Positions 52,576 through 62,026 of a stretch of 64,000 nucleotides of DNA are shown here, piece after piece. Under the pieces are notes generated by a model. The model saw nothing but the letters and a program-made list of their open reading frames with translations, did no database searches and was not told the DNA's origin. The translations under genes were made by a program, and so were the position numbers. This stretch comes from Korobacter sp963703075 (lineage in GTDB: Bacteria > Acidobacteriota > Terriglobia > Terriglobales > Acidobacteriaceae), in assembly GCA_963703075.1 (NCBI GenBank), contig OY969786.1:248001-312000 (forward strand), written 5' to 3'. Every line of letters begins with the position of its first letter. The stretch's first letter is position 1.

Positions 52576-54583
52576 CTACTTGCTGAGGGTCCTGCGGATG
52601 CGTTGGACGAGCGCTAAAGGCTCGTAGGGCTTGAGGACGAGCTCAACGCCGTCGAGTTCCGGCCAAAGTTCTCCGGCGGACTCCGGACTTACCAGCAGGA
52701 AGATCTGGGTGCTCGTAGACCCGCCAGTATGCAGGCTCTGCACGGTTCGGCCTACACTCGACGACGGCAGGCTATCGATGACGATGGTGCGGGGCGCAGC
52801 CGCGGGATCGGAGGCGGCCAGCTCTTGAAGGCCTGCGGATAGGTCGTGATAAAGGTTCACCGTATAGCCACGCATTTCCAGCAGGTGGCGTAAAGGTGCG
52901 GAGACGGAGACGTCGTTTGTAACGATCGCGACATCGATGCGGGTGTCGTCGCTGGAGAGCAGGGTGGAGTAGACCCTTCGTCCCCCGGCCGATTTCGCCT
53001 TGTAAAGCGCCTCGTCGGCGACGCGATAGAGCGAGTGCAGGTTCCTTCCCGTCCACCGGAAACTCGGCGACGCCGGCGCTGAAGGAGACGCGAAACCTTG
53101 TGCCGGGGTTGGATTGAAACTCGTGACTGTCGAGGCCGCTCAGCACATTGGCCACGCGTTCCACCGCATCGGAGCGGTGCATGGCGAACATGGCGATCAG
53201 GAATTCCTCGCCACCCCATCGCGCCACCACATCTTCACTGCGGAACGATTGCCGAAACAATCCTCCAAGGAACTGGAGCACGTCGTCCCCGGCCTGGTGC
53301 CCGTAGGTATCATTGACCCGCTTGAACTTATCCAGATCGAGGACCGCGAGCGAAACCGGCAGCCCATGGCGCTCGGCGAGCCGTAGATAATTCGCGATGA
53401 CGATGTTGGAGCTGCGGCGGTTGCGTACGTTGGTGAGCTGATCGTAGTCCGACAGGTTGCGATACAGCCGGTCGCGGTCGAGACGGTTACGCACGCGAGT
53501 AGTGAGCTCGATATCGATAATCGGCTTGGGAACCAGGTCGTCCGCCCCGGCGGAGAAGATGCTGGTCACGGTCTCGGGATCGCTGGCGGCGCTGAGGAAC
53601 AGAATCGGCAGACGGTTCCATTGGGGATCGTTGCGCACCGTGCGGCAAACTTCGAGGCCGGAAAAGTTCGGCATTTCATGATCGAGGATGACGAGGTCGG
53701 GAGCCGTTTCTTCCAGCACGCTCCAGAACAACCGGGGATCGGAGAGTGACGTCACGCGGATCGAATGCCGTTCGAGCATGGCTTTGATGGCGCTCAAAAC
53801 GGCCAGGTCGTCATCCACCGTAAGCACTTTGAAGTGAGCCGTCTGAAGATCGAGGAGGTGTTCACAGGTGTCCACAATCTCGTGGACGGGAGCGTTTTTC
53901 GGCAGCAACCCGTGAGCGCCGATCTGGGCGGCGATCAACCGGTCTTCGAAGGTATCGATCGAAGTCAAAGCGAGGACCTGCATGGGCGATATCGACAGGA
54001 TGAAGTCGTGCGCACGCTGCACATGGCCCTCGGGAATGTTGCGCGCGTTCACTTCCGGAGAGACGAGGTCGAACACGACGACATCAAAGGTCTCTTCCTT
54101 GATCAGCTGCTGCGCAGACTTGAAGTCGGCCGCAACATGGGTCTCGATGCCTCTCTTCCCGGCAGCGGCAGAGATGGTCCGCGCAAATTCCTCGTTGGTC
54201 TCCACAATCAGAATGCGGCGTCGACTTTCGACCATCGGGGCATCGACGTTAACCTGAAAAAACTCGATCAGCAGACGCAAGCGCCTGGCGAGTGCGGGAA
54301 CATTGGCAGCGAGCAACTCCGGGGGGGAGTTGTCCTTCAAGAGATACTCAATCTCGCGGGCGACGGCGGTCCCTTCGGTGAGCCCGAACATGCCGAGTGA
54401 GCCGGCCAGCTTGTGGGCGCCGGCAGCCGCTTCGGCGCGCAAAGCGTGTTCCGCTATGGAGTCGGGGAGGCGCAGGCAGAATCCTTCGATGGCTTGCATG
54501 CGATCCAGCAGCAAGTGGCGATTTTTGTGCCAGACCGCGGCGAGCATGGCTTTGGTTTGCTGGCTAGAAATTGGTTCCGGCAT
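52576..54583 (-). pseudogene. HPt-REC-REC-GGDEF-REC signalling protein, frameshifted in GGDEF
   Basis: Domain order by residue: HPt with phospho-His in AHKLAGSLGMFG (~15-110), REC1 (ILIVETNEEFARTI, VVVFDLV; ~120-240), REC2 (VLTVDDDLAVLSAI, LVILDHEMPNFSG; ~250-370), GGDEF with ARWGGEEFLIAMF and an RSED I-site five residues before it. The frame breaks near residue 511: after FPVDG the GGDEF end (LHSLYRVADEALYKAKSAG) and a further receiver-like domain (to 52576) are in another frame. One base too many, probably in the CCC at 53048-53050, would explain this. In its current form the 603-residue product ends out of frame. It is three bases after the receiver gene, so they are one operon. Confidence 0.85.
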
Positions 54584-54586
54584 GGT

Positions 54587-54967
54587 CTAGGAGGTCGGCC
54601 ATCCGAGGGCATGCGCCAGCTCGGACGACAGGGTGAGGGGGTCGAATGGTTTGGAGAGCACGGCGGCTGCTCCCAGGCTGGCGAAACGCGCTCGCTCGCT
54701 CGGCTGCACCTTGGCGGTGAGAAACACCACCGGGATATGGGCGGTGGATGGCTGCGCCTGCAGCTTGCGGAATGTGGTTGGTCCATCCATGTCGGGCATC
54801 ATCACATCAAGCAAAACGGCGTCGGGCTGCTGTTCCGCCGCGATCGCAATGGCTGACATGCCGGAGCTGGCGCTGATCACCTGGAAGCCACCGATGGTTT
54901 CCAGGCTGAGCGCAGCGACTTCGCGAATGTCATCCTCGTCGTCCACGATCAGAATACGCTTTGGCAT
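54587..54967 (-). CDS. Single-domain response regulator
   Basis: The 126-residue product is a stand-alone receiver: ILIVDDEDDIREVAALSLE with the acidic pair, phospho-Asp in AVLLDVMMPDMDGP, Thr in VVFLTAKVQ and Lys in AVLSKPFDPLTL. No output domain is present. Such receivers usually shuttle phosphate between a kinase and an HPt domain. Here the HPt-REC-REC-GGDEF gene begins three bases after the stop, and the kinase gene ends 36 bases before its start, so a CHASE3 kinase to receiver to HPt relay is a reasonable model. Confidence 0.92.
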   Translation of the reverse strand: MPKRILIVDDEDDIREVAALSLETIGGFQVISASSGMSAIAIAAEQQPDAVLLDVMMPDMDGPTTFRKLQAQPSTAHIPVVFLTAKVQPSERARFASLGAAAVLSKPFDPLTLSSELAHALGWPTS

Positions 54968-55002
54968 CTCAATCCAGCGTTCGTCGAAGCAAAATTATCG
55001 CA

Positions 55003-58000
55003 TCACGATGGCAGCACCTTGTTTGGTGCGCCCGTGACCTGCTGCCACATACCACTGCCATCCGGCTGAAAGCGCGGCAGTAAAACAAAAAACTCGCTTC
55101 CTTTTCCCTCGGTGCTGTCCACCCAGATGGCCCCACCGTGTTGCTGCACGATACTGCGACAGATGGCGAGCCCCAGTCCGGTCCCGCCTTTGTCGCGGGA
55201 ATCGGAGGCATCCACCTGCTGAAACCTTTCGAAAATCGTTTGCAGCTTGTGGGGAGGGATGCCGCGGCCATGATCGCGGACGCGGATGAGCAGTCCCGCG
55301 CCCCTGCGTTCCGAACTCAACGTGATGGTGCTCTCCGGGTTCGAGAACTTGATGGCGTTGCTCAGGAGGTTGGTGAGCGTTTGAAGGATGCGGTCGCGGT
55401 CGGCGAACACCGTTCCCTGCGCCGGGTGAACTTCAAGGTGCACGCGGTTGGCATCCGCCATGGCAGACATCGTAGCGCTCGCCTGCACGATTATGTCAGC
55501 CGCATCCACAGACTGGATATCGAGAGCGATCTGGCCGGATTCGATCTTCTCAATGTCGAGAATGTCGTTAATCAGGCGCACGAGGCGCTCTGTGTTCTTG
55601 AGCGCGATGTCGAGCATGCGGTTAGCTTTTTCCGGGTCATTGCGAAGCGCACCCCCAGCCAGCAACCCCAGCGAACCGCGAATGGAAGTGAGCGGCGTAC
55701 GCAACTCATGGCTTACGACGGAAATGAACTCGTTCTTCATGCGGTCGACTTCGCGCCGCTTGGTCACATCCTGGAAGATCGCGTTGCAGTATTCGATCCC
55801 GGTGACGCCATAGCGGCAGTTGATGCTGCCCTCCACAATGATCTGGCGGCCATCCCGCGAGCGGAATGACAGTTCCGCTTTATCCAACGAGCCACTGGAG
55901 ATGGCGCTTTCCACCAGGGACTGGCAAGCTTCGCGGTCATCGGGGGAGACGAGGTCGAAGAGGCTCATCTTCATCAGTTGGTCGCGAGGATAGCCGAATG
56001 TCTGCAGCCATGCGGCATTGAGGTGGAGAATGGTGCCGTCTGCCGCGAAGGTGAGAATGAGGTCGGCCGAGTTTTCGAAGAGATAATGATAGCGGTCCTC
56101 GTTCTCGGTGATCTGTTCTTCGGCACGCTTGCGGGCAATGAACTGGCCGATCTGCGCGCCGACGGTATTCAGCATCGAGAGCAGGTCGCCATCGACGTGG
56201 CGGGTGCGCAGGCTGAAGAGAGTGAAGACGCCAATGATGCCGTCGCGGGAGCGGATCGGGAAGCCGACTGCAGTTTTGAGCGAGAGCGCCTCGACTTCCG
56301 TTCTTCGCACAAAGTTTTCTTCATGCGAGATGTCGAAAACGTGCATCGCTGTGGCCCTGTCCCATACCCGGCCGGCGAGGCCTTCGCCGCGATGAATGCG
56401 GGTATGCTGGCTGATGTCGAGGAAATTGTTCAGGTCGAACCCGGGGAGCGACCAGGCGTAATTGAAGATCAAAACATTCTGATCGGGGTCCACCGCCCAG
56501 AATTCGCTGAGCTCCCAGTCGAGATTGTTGCATAAGGCTTGAAGGATTTCCGGAATTGATTGATCGAGGCTGATGGCCTCGGCAAGCACGCGGGCAACCG
56601 CGTTTTGCACTTCCAGTTGGGAGCGGGCACGCATACGTTCGGAAATATCGCGGGCGTTGAGAACGATTCCCTGCAGCACTTCGTCTTCGAGCAGGTTATT
56701 GCCCACGATTTCCGTGACGACAGTTTCACCGTTGGCCTTGCGCAGCCGGAGTTCCTGGGGCGGCGAAGATCCGGGGCGGGTTGCCATGCTGTAGAAGGCC
56801 TGGCGGGCGGTCTCGAGATCACCGGGGTGGATGAGGTCGAAGATTTCGCGTCCAACCAGTTCATCAACTTCGAACCCGAGGAGTCGTTCAACAGCGGGGC
56901 TCGCGTACTGCAGTCTTCCAGCGGGATTGATGATGGCCACGATATCGCTGCTGTTTTGCAGGAGGGCACGGTAGCGGCGCTCGATCTTGGTACGGGCCTC
57001 TTCGGCCTCTTTGCGCCGGGTGATGTCGCTGACGATGAAGACATAGCCAATGATCGACCCGTGCTCGTCGTGCATGGCGCTGGTGGAGAGCAAACCGGAG
57101 AACCGCGATCCATCGCGGCGGGTATAAGTCCACTGGGCCTCGTCGGTGGTCCCGAGCTTGGCTTTGGCAACCAATGCTTCGAAGCCAGGCGCAACGCTTT
57201 CCCCGAGGAAATGGCTCACGTCGCCCGCATAGCGCTGCAGCTCGGCAGGATCGTAAAGCACGATGGGAGTGAGCCGCCCAATCACCTCGCTCGAATGGTA
57301 TCCAAAGACGTGTTCGGCGGCCGAGTTGAAGGTAACGATGATGCCGGCGGCATCGGTTGAGATGATGGCATAGGTCGCACTGTTCAGAACGGCGCGTTGT
57401 AAGGCGGTGGTGTTTTGTAACCTGCGTTCCACCGCCATACGCTTGCTGACGTCTCGCTGCAGCACCACGCCGGCGATGGCTAGAAAGAGCAAAGCCAGGG
57501 CGCCGCCAAAAAGGATACTGCGCAGCGAGCGCTGAGCGCTTTGGCGCTGTGCATCGGTACGCAGGGCGAGGGATTGTGTTTCAGCCGCGGTCAGTTCGGC
57601 CACTTTTGCCTGAATCTGATCCATGCGGACCTTTCCCTCGGTGGCAAGACGCTCATCCAGTTCACGCGAGTTACCGTTCACCTGCCGGTCATGAATCGTC
57701 GAGTCCATGTGCTCGATCTTGGAGTGCATCAGGCGGAGAAGTTCCTGCAGGCGCTGTTGCTGCGACTGGTTGTCGGCAGTCAGGCGGACGAGGCGTTCGT
57801 AAAGGAGATCGACAGATCGAAGGTCGGCGCGGTAGGACGTTAAGAAATCTTCATTGCCGGTGATGATGTACCGGCTTTGCGCCGACTCGGCGCGCTCCAT
57901 GCGATACATCAATTCGTCGAGTTGGCCGATGACTTCGTCAGTATGCGTGACCCAGGAACTGTCTTCGATGAGGGAGTGAGTGGTGCGATAGGACAGCCAG

Positions 58001-58122
58001 AACACCACCACGATGATCGCCATGCCGGAAAAAAATGCGAGGGCCATCGCGAGGCGATATGCGTGCATATGCCGCTCTGGACGTGGCGATGCTTGGTGAT
58101 GAGAATCCGTTCCCGATGGCAT
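55003..58122 (-). CDS. CHASE3-PAS-PAS-GAF-PAS sensor histidine kinase
   Basis: This 1039-residue kinase has two membrane helices (MALAFFSGMAIIVVVFWLSY near 25; ILFGGALALLFLAIAGVVL near 205) around a CHASE3-type extracytoplasmic domain. Two PAS domains follow (~235-490), then a GAF domain (~510-670), a third PAS (~680-790), HisKA with VVSHELRTPLTSIRGS (~805) and HATPase with NLLSNAIKFS, VRDHGRGIP, FERFQQ and GGTGLGLAICRSI. No receiver is attached. The several sensor modules suggest integration of external and internal signals. The output is probably the receiver and HPt genes downstream. Confidence 0.94.
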   Translation of the reverse strand: MPSGTDSHHQASPRPERHMHAYRLAMALAFFSGMAIIVVVFWLSYRTTHSLIEDSSWVTHTDEVIGQLDELMYRMERAESAQSRYIITGNEDFLTSYRADLRSVDLLYERLVRLTADNQSQQQRLQELLRLMHSKIEHMDSTIHDRQVNGNSRELDERLATEGKVRMDQIQAKVAELTAAETQSLALRTDAQRQSAQRSLRSILFGGALALLFLAIAGVVLQRDVSKRMAVERRLQNTTALQRAVLNSATYAIISTDAAGIIVTFNSAAEHVFGYHSSEVIGRLTPIVLYDPAELQRYAGDVSHFLGESVAPGFEALVAKAKLGTTDEAQWTYTRRDGSRFSGLLSTSAMHDEHGSIIGYVFIVSDITRRKEAEEARTKIERRYRALLQNSSDIVAIINPAGRLQYASPAVERLLGFEVDELVGREIFDLIHPGDLETARQAFYSMATRPGSSPPQELRLRKANGETVVTEIVGNNLLEDEVLQGIVLNARDISERMRARSQLEVQNAVARVLAEAISLDQSIPEILQALCNNLDWELSEFWAVDPDQNVLIFNYAWSLPGFDLNNFLDISQHTRIHRGEGLAGRVWDRATAMHVFDISHEENFVRRTEVEALSLKTAVGFPIRSRDGIIGVFTLFSLRTRHVDGDLLSMLNTVGAQIGQFIARKRAEEQITENEDRYHYLFENSADLILTFAADGTILHLNAAWLQTFGYPRDQLMKMSLFDLVSPDDREACQSLVESAISSGSLDKAELSFRSRDGRQIIVEGSINCRYGVTGIEYCNAIFQDVTKRREVDRMKNEFISVVSHELRTPLTSIRGSLGLLAGGALRNDPEKANRMLDIALKNTERLVRLINDILDIEKIESGQIALDIQSVDAADIIVQASATMSAMADANRVHLEVHPAQGTVFADRDRILQTLTNLLSNAIKFSNPESTITLSSERRGAGLLIRVRDHGRGIPPHKLQTIFERFQQVDASDSRDKGGTGLGLAICRSIVQQHGGAIWVDSTEGKGSEFFVLLPRFQPDGSGMWQQVTGAPNKVLPS

Positions 58123-58213
58123 GTCATTGAGCAGCCGTGCTCTTGACGCTCATCCTCCCACGATGCGATGTATCGTCGTTCCTCGGCCTGTCGAGAGAGT
58201 TTGCTTCTCCGGG

Positions 58214-58900
58214 CTAGGAGCGTCTCGCCAGGTTGTGGTCTAGCGCGAACAACGCAAGTTCCAGGCGCGTAGACATTCCTACCTTGTCGAAGATATGGGT
58301 CAGGTGACGTTTCACAGTCTCTTCGCTGATGGTGAGACGTCCGGCGATTTCACGATTACCGCAACCTTCGGTGACCAGGGCCACAATCTCCAACTCGCGC
58401 GGGGTCAGACCAAAATCATTGCGCGGGGTGTCGGAGCGTGTGCTGGCCGCCAGCTCGTTCAGCAGTTGAACTACGTTTGGAACGATTTTGCCGTCCAGCC
58501 AATACTGTCCGTCGAGCACGGCACGAATCGCCGGGAGCAACTCTCCCAGGGCGTCTTTGCGAACCACACCGCGTGCCCCCAGTTGCAGTGCCTGTAAGAC
58601 TTGCTGCTTGGTAATCGACGCCGTGAGGACGATGGTCCGGACGAGAAAATCGGAGGTCGTCATCTCCTTAAGTGCGTCCAGGCCGGGTAGGTTCGGCATC
58701 AACAAGTCGAGCAGGAGAAGATCGGGCTTCAGGTCCCGGGCGAGGCGCACCGTCTCTTCGCCGTTCTTGGCTTCGCCGGCCACGGCGTAGTCGGCGTTGG
58801 CGGAGAGCATGTTCCGGAGGATCTCTCGGACGATCGGATCGTCGTCCGCAATCAGGATTCGGGCGCTGCCGCGGGCGCTAGTCGGTTTGGATTGAGCCAC
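58214..58900 (-). CDS. NarL/FixJ family response regulator
   Basis: The 228-residue product has a receiver (ILIADDDPIVREILRNML, phospho-Asp in LLLLDLLMPNLPGL, Lys in GVVRKDALGE) and a LuxR-type HTH (LTPRELEIVALVTEGCGNRE, ISEETVKRHLTHIFDKVGM). It is the first gene of the signalling cluster and precedes the kinase by 91 bases, so the kinase may phosphorylate both it and the HPt relay. Its regulon is unknown. Confidence 0.94.
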   Translation of the reverse strand: MAQSKPTSARGSARILIADDDPIVREILRNMLSANADYAVAGEAKNGEETVRLARDLKPDLLLLDLLMPNLPGLDALKEMTTSDFLVRTIVLTASITKQQVLQALQLGARGVVRKDALGELLPAIRAVLDGQYWLDGKIVPNVVQLLNELAASTRSDTPRNDFGLTPRELEIVALVTEGCGNREIAGRLTISEETVKRHLTHIFDKVGMSTRLELALFALDHNLARRS

Positions 58901-59244
58901 TTAAATTGACTCCTGTCGATCAGGGTCCTGAACGCCTATAAGTGATAGCACATTCCTCGGCGCTACGAAACTAGCTCCTGCGAGGCTGGGTATTCCTCGT
59001 TGTGCGATAGAGTAACTCGATACTACCTCAGTGGGATGGAATGAAGAAATGGGATTCGGCAAAATGCTTTCAACCCGTAAAAGACCATGCGGGGCGCGCT
59101 GGAACTCCGGCCTACGAGCAAGGCCACCAGGCCCCCGCAGGGCATTCAACAAGTGCAATACCGCGAAGAGGCCTGCCACAAGCGGGCCTGTCGCATTTTC
59201 CGAGGGAAAAGGCACCCAGGTTCGTATCACGATACAGCCGAGGT
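58901..59244. other. Intergenic region without recognisable gene
   Basis: The 344 bases between the NarL-type regulator and the tRNA contain only short overlapping open frames with no motif or ribosome-binding site. I looked for a copy of the tRNA 3' end, which would mark an integrated element, and saw none. Confidence 0.4.
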
Positions 59245-59320
<76 letters not shown>

Positions 59321-59622
59321 CGGTGGGATTCAGGCTTCGTGTCTACCGCTTCACGGGTACAACGGATACATTGTAACGTTTCGATGTAAAGAAACTGCCG
59401 CCCAAACAGCAGCGCCGCGCAGATCATCTTGCGCTTGGATATCATACCTGCGCAGCATCGCTGGCGTCTTGTGTCGAAGGGGGGCAGCGAAGATCTCGGC
59501 GGCTATGGAGCGTAGGGGGACACGGATTCCCGACGGTCCGTCAATCACGAACCGAACCGCGGACGGTAGCATTTGTAGTGGTGTTACTTCGTTCCGTTTA
59601 CAGCGCAGACGGGGAACAAGGC
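59321..59622. other. Region upstream of the tRNA without recognisable gene
   Basis: About 300 bases. A 73-codon open frame at 59351-59572 (- strand) lacks any motif or ribosome-binding site. The tRNA promoter should lie near 59330-59370. Confidence 0.4.
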
Positions 59623-59817
59623 TCAGCCGGTTACCGCGCCGACGAGGCTCTTCGAGCGTGGGCTTTCAGAGCAGTCATGGAGATCAAAGATTGACCGGGC
59701 CTCGTCGTGGCTGTTCTCCCGGCCCGAATCCGTTCTAAGCACCGGGTGCCCCCATTCGCAGCCAGTACACCGCCAACCGGTGAAATCATCCTTCTCTACA
59801 TATCTGAGTTCACGCAT
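59623..59817 (-). CDS. Small zinc-ribbon-like protein (64 residues)
   Basis: The product has a CxxC (FTGWRCTGCEWGHPV) and ends its core with FDLHDC, giving a possible C-C-H-C zinc site. Its start lies two bases after the stop of the gene at 59820-60077, with AGG a few bases before, indicating coupled translation. I have the impression that acidobacteria carry many such 'WRC..C.W' proteins, but I know no function. Part of a cluster of five tiny cysteine-rich genes. Confidence 0.55.
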   Translation of the reverse strand: MRELRYVEKDDFTGWRCTGCEWGHPVLRTDSGRENSHDEARSIFDLHDCSESPRSKSLVGAVTG

Positions 59818-59819
59818 GG

Positions 59820-60077
59820 CTACCTCGCCATCAGCAGTCGAAAGCGCTCTGAAGCGGACTCCACGACGATCGGAGTAATGAGCTTGAACATGACAGGGTC
59901 ATCGCATCGAGGGCAGCCCGGAAAAGTGTGGCCCTTGATAAGGGGAGTTTTCAGGCTGACGCGGTGGGTGTGCAGTATGCCGTAGGTACCGCTCCTTGGA
60001 ACCGTGCTTCCATTTTGGAATAGGAATATGCTGGGCTCTCGCGAACGCTTGTTGGTGATCTTCTTGTTGCTTCTCAA
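59820..60077 (-). CDS. Small zinc-ribbon-like protein (85 residues)
   Basis: From a TTG at 60077, preceded by AGGGGGAA, the product is 85 residues. It contains one CxxC pair (FPGCPRCDDPVMFKL) flanked by beta-strand-like segments and a basic N-terminus. Only two Cys are seen, so a full zinc site would need His (LHTHRV and GHTF are present) or a partner. It is coupled to the next gene at 59817. Confidence 0.45.
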   Translation of the reverse strand: MRSNKKITNKRSREPSIFLFQNGSTVPRSGTYGILHTHRVSLKTPLIKGHTFPGCPRCDDPVMFKLITPIVVESASERFRLLMAR

Positions 60078-60249
60078 ATGGTTTCCCCCTGTGGATTAAA
60101 CTTCCGCGATCCTACAGGGTAGACTCAGACGAAGCTGATCAATCTAGATCACGAAATGCAGGCTGTATACTTGAGCCCAGCCTTACCCGGAACCCTCACC
60201 GCGTGCCATCTTTCGCGCTTGCGTCTTTCGAGAAAGAGAGACGCCCATA

Positions 60250-60414
60250 TTGTCCTCTCCTCCATCCAAGAAACCGAAGCGGTTCAAGGTAAAGAGTCCG
60301 ACAGAAGCGATCTGCCTGAAGTGCTTCGCTACCGTACGGGCCGCGGATGGCGAGAGTTTGGGGTCAGCACAACAGAGACATACGAACGAGTGCGCCGGGG
60401 AAGCCGGCGTCTAG
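60250..60414 (+). CDS. Small zinc-finger-like protein (54 residues)
   Basis: A TTG at 60250 opens a 54-codon frame: basic start (SSPPSKKPKRFKVKSPTEA), then CLKC, 22 residues, and RHTNEC, a C-C-H-C arrangement. The frame is too short for standard ORF calls. The ribosome-binding site is weak (GAGAAAGAGAGA some 10 bases before). Its reality rests mainly on the ordered zinc ligands and its neighbours. Confidence 0.45.
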   Translation: MSSPPSKKPKRFKVKSPTEAICLKCFATVRAADGESLGSAQQRHTNECAGEAGV

Positions 60415-60439
60415 TAGTTCTTAGGAAGCAAACATCTCC

Positions 60440-60673
60440 GTGAAAGCCGGCATCCACTGCAGGGTGTCCGACAATCTGGCCGGGAACCTGAACAACGTGC
60501 CCGACGTCCCAACAGCGTGCCCCGTGTGTGGGAACTCCAAACTGCAACCCTCGCAGCGTCAAGCGGTAGGACCGTCGAGCGACGCCAAGGCGATCCAGGG
60601 CGTTCTCAGTTACCGCTGCGACAACGGGCACGTCTTCATGCGCGCCCAGACGCCGCCCCCCTCCACTGCCTAA
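60440..60673 (+). CDS. Small zinc-ribbon protein (77 residues)
   Basis: The GTG-started product contains TACPVCGNSKLQP and, 28 residues later, LSYRCDNGHVFM, giving a C-C-C-H ribbon like those in rubredoxin-type or DUF-family ribbons. The N-terminal 25 residues are less certain. It follows the 54-residue gene by 25 bases. Confidence 0.5.
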   Translation: MKAGIHCRVSDNLAGNLNNVPDVPTACPVCGNSKLQPSQRQAVGPSSDAKAIQGVLSYRCDNGHVFMRAQTPPPSTA

Positions 60674-60723
60674 GGTTTCCCCAACTCGGGGTGCCATCGC
60701 ATCGAAGGGCGTAGACTCAAGGA

Positions 60724-60888
60724 ATGAATCTCACGTTCCGGTGCGTCAAGTGCAAATATCCGCACCACTTCGAGTCGGAGGACCTTCAAGGGAAGGCGTC
60801 TGTCTCATTCACCTGTACAGGCTGCGGGACGCATCAAGAAGTGGAACTTCCTTTCAACAAAAAAGGCGAGGGTACGGTAACGAGCTAG
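60724..60888 (+). CDS. Small double-CxxC zinc-ribbon protein (54 residues)
   Basis: The product begins MNLTFRCVKCKYPHHFE and has a second pair in SFTCTGCGTHQEVELP, a complete four-Cys ribbon with 20 residues between the pairs. This is the most convincing of the five small genes because of its regular ribbon. It is the last + strand gene before the converging exopolysaccharide genes. Confidence 0.6.
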   Translation: MNLTFRCVKCKYPHHFESEDLQGKASVSFTCTGCGTHQEVELPFNKKGEGTVTS

Positions 60889-60964
60889 TACGAAAAGCTC
60901 GGACCTGCAAATACAAGAAAGGCTCTCCTTGGTCTTCCTATCTGCGGCAGGGGCGTCTTGAAAG

Positions 60965-62026
60965 TCAGTCTACCGAGACGGGCTTGGCGACGACGCGAAA
61001 TGGAGAAAGCTTGGGGGCGGAGGTTGTGCCGCCGACTTCAACCAGGCGGCCGTTCTCCTGTAGCGAACGGCAGGCAGCCTCGACCGCGGCAACTACCTGG
61101 AGGGCGATCCACGTATTGTTCTCCGCCTCTATGCCGTACTGCACCCAGTCGAGAAAGGCATGGGTTTGTTCGAGCAATGGTTCGATGTTTTCGAGGCAGG
61201 GTGAGACCAAGTCTCCGTTGCGATAGGTGAGTTGATATTCGCCGAAGGAAGCGGGCGCCGGCATCATGCTGGCGCTGCTGTCGTAGAGCTTAATCTTTTC
61301 GTTGGGCTGCGTATCGTCGTACACAACCATTTTCAGGCTTCCCACGACCACCGTTCGTCGCAGCTTGTTCGGTGCCAGCCAGCTCACCTCAATATTGGCG
61401 ATCGCTCCCGAAGGAAATTCGAGATGGAGCGAAGCTACATCGATGGTGTTGCCGACACACGCCCGCCCGATGGCAGCCACCCGGGACGGCGACTCCTGCA
61501 GCCAATAGAGGAGCATGGAGAGATCGTGCGGAGCGAGATCCCAGATGACGTTGACATCCTGGCGATGAATGCCCAGGTTCACCCGTGAGGAACTGAGCGA
61601 GAATACCTCTCCCAGGACGCCGTCCACAATATAGCGTTGGACTTTGCGGACCGCCGGACTGTAGAGAAACGTATGGCCCGTCATGAGCGCGAGTTGCCGC
61701 CGACCGGCCATTTCGACGAGCTCAGCGGCGTGGGCATAAGACGATGTAAGCGGCTTTTCCACGAAGACGCCTTTACCCGCCAAGAGCGCCTGCTGGGCAA
61801 TTGCGTAATGCGATTTGACCGGGGTGGCAATGATCACGGCATCGCACAGACCCAATAGATCCTCGAGCCCGACGGTGGGAGTGATCGAAGGAAACCGTCC
61901 AAGAAGGTTCTGTAACGCCTTTGGTGCAGCATCGTAGCAATAGATTGTTTCGCAACGGTGCGTTGCCAGCAGATTCCGGACCAGGTTCGGCCCCCAATAG
62001 CCACAACCGACAACGCCTACCTTCAT
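60965..62026 (-). CDS. Gfo/Idh/MocA family sugar oxidoreductase
   Basis: The 353-residue enzyme has a Rossmann start (VGVVGCGYWGPNLVRNLL), the conserved EKP motif (GVFVEKPLTSSYAHA), and the second-domain segment DLAPHDLSMLLYWL with the His. It oxidises or reduces a nucleotide-sugar or sugar alcohol with NAD(P). Its frame overlaps the glycosyltransferase stop region by four bases, so the genes are coupled. It likely forms a modified sugar for the polysaccharide made by this locus. Confidence 0.93.
   Translation of the reverse strand: MKVGVVGCGYWGPNLVRNLLATHRCETIYCYDAAPKALQNLLGRFPSITPTVGLEDLLGLCDAVIIATPVKSHYAIAQQALLAGKGVFVEKPLTSSYAHAAELVEMAGRRQLALMTGHTFLYSPAVRKVQRYIVDGVLGEVFSLSSSRVNLGIHRQDVNVIWDLAPHDLSMLLYWLQESPSRVAAIGRACVGNTIDVASLHLEFPSGAIANIEVSWLAPNKLRRTVVVGSLKMVVYDDTQPNEKIKLYDSSASMMPAPASFGEYQLTYRNGDLVSPCLENIEPLLEQTHAFLDWVQYGIEAENNTWIALQVVAAVEAACRSLQENGRLVEVGGTTSAPKLSPFRVVAKPVSVD

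Noticed and set aside
59351..59572. 73-codon - strand frame between tRNA and the zinc-ribbon cluster
   Set aside because: No ribosome-binding site, no motif and unordered composition; it probably covers the tRNA promoter.
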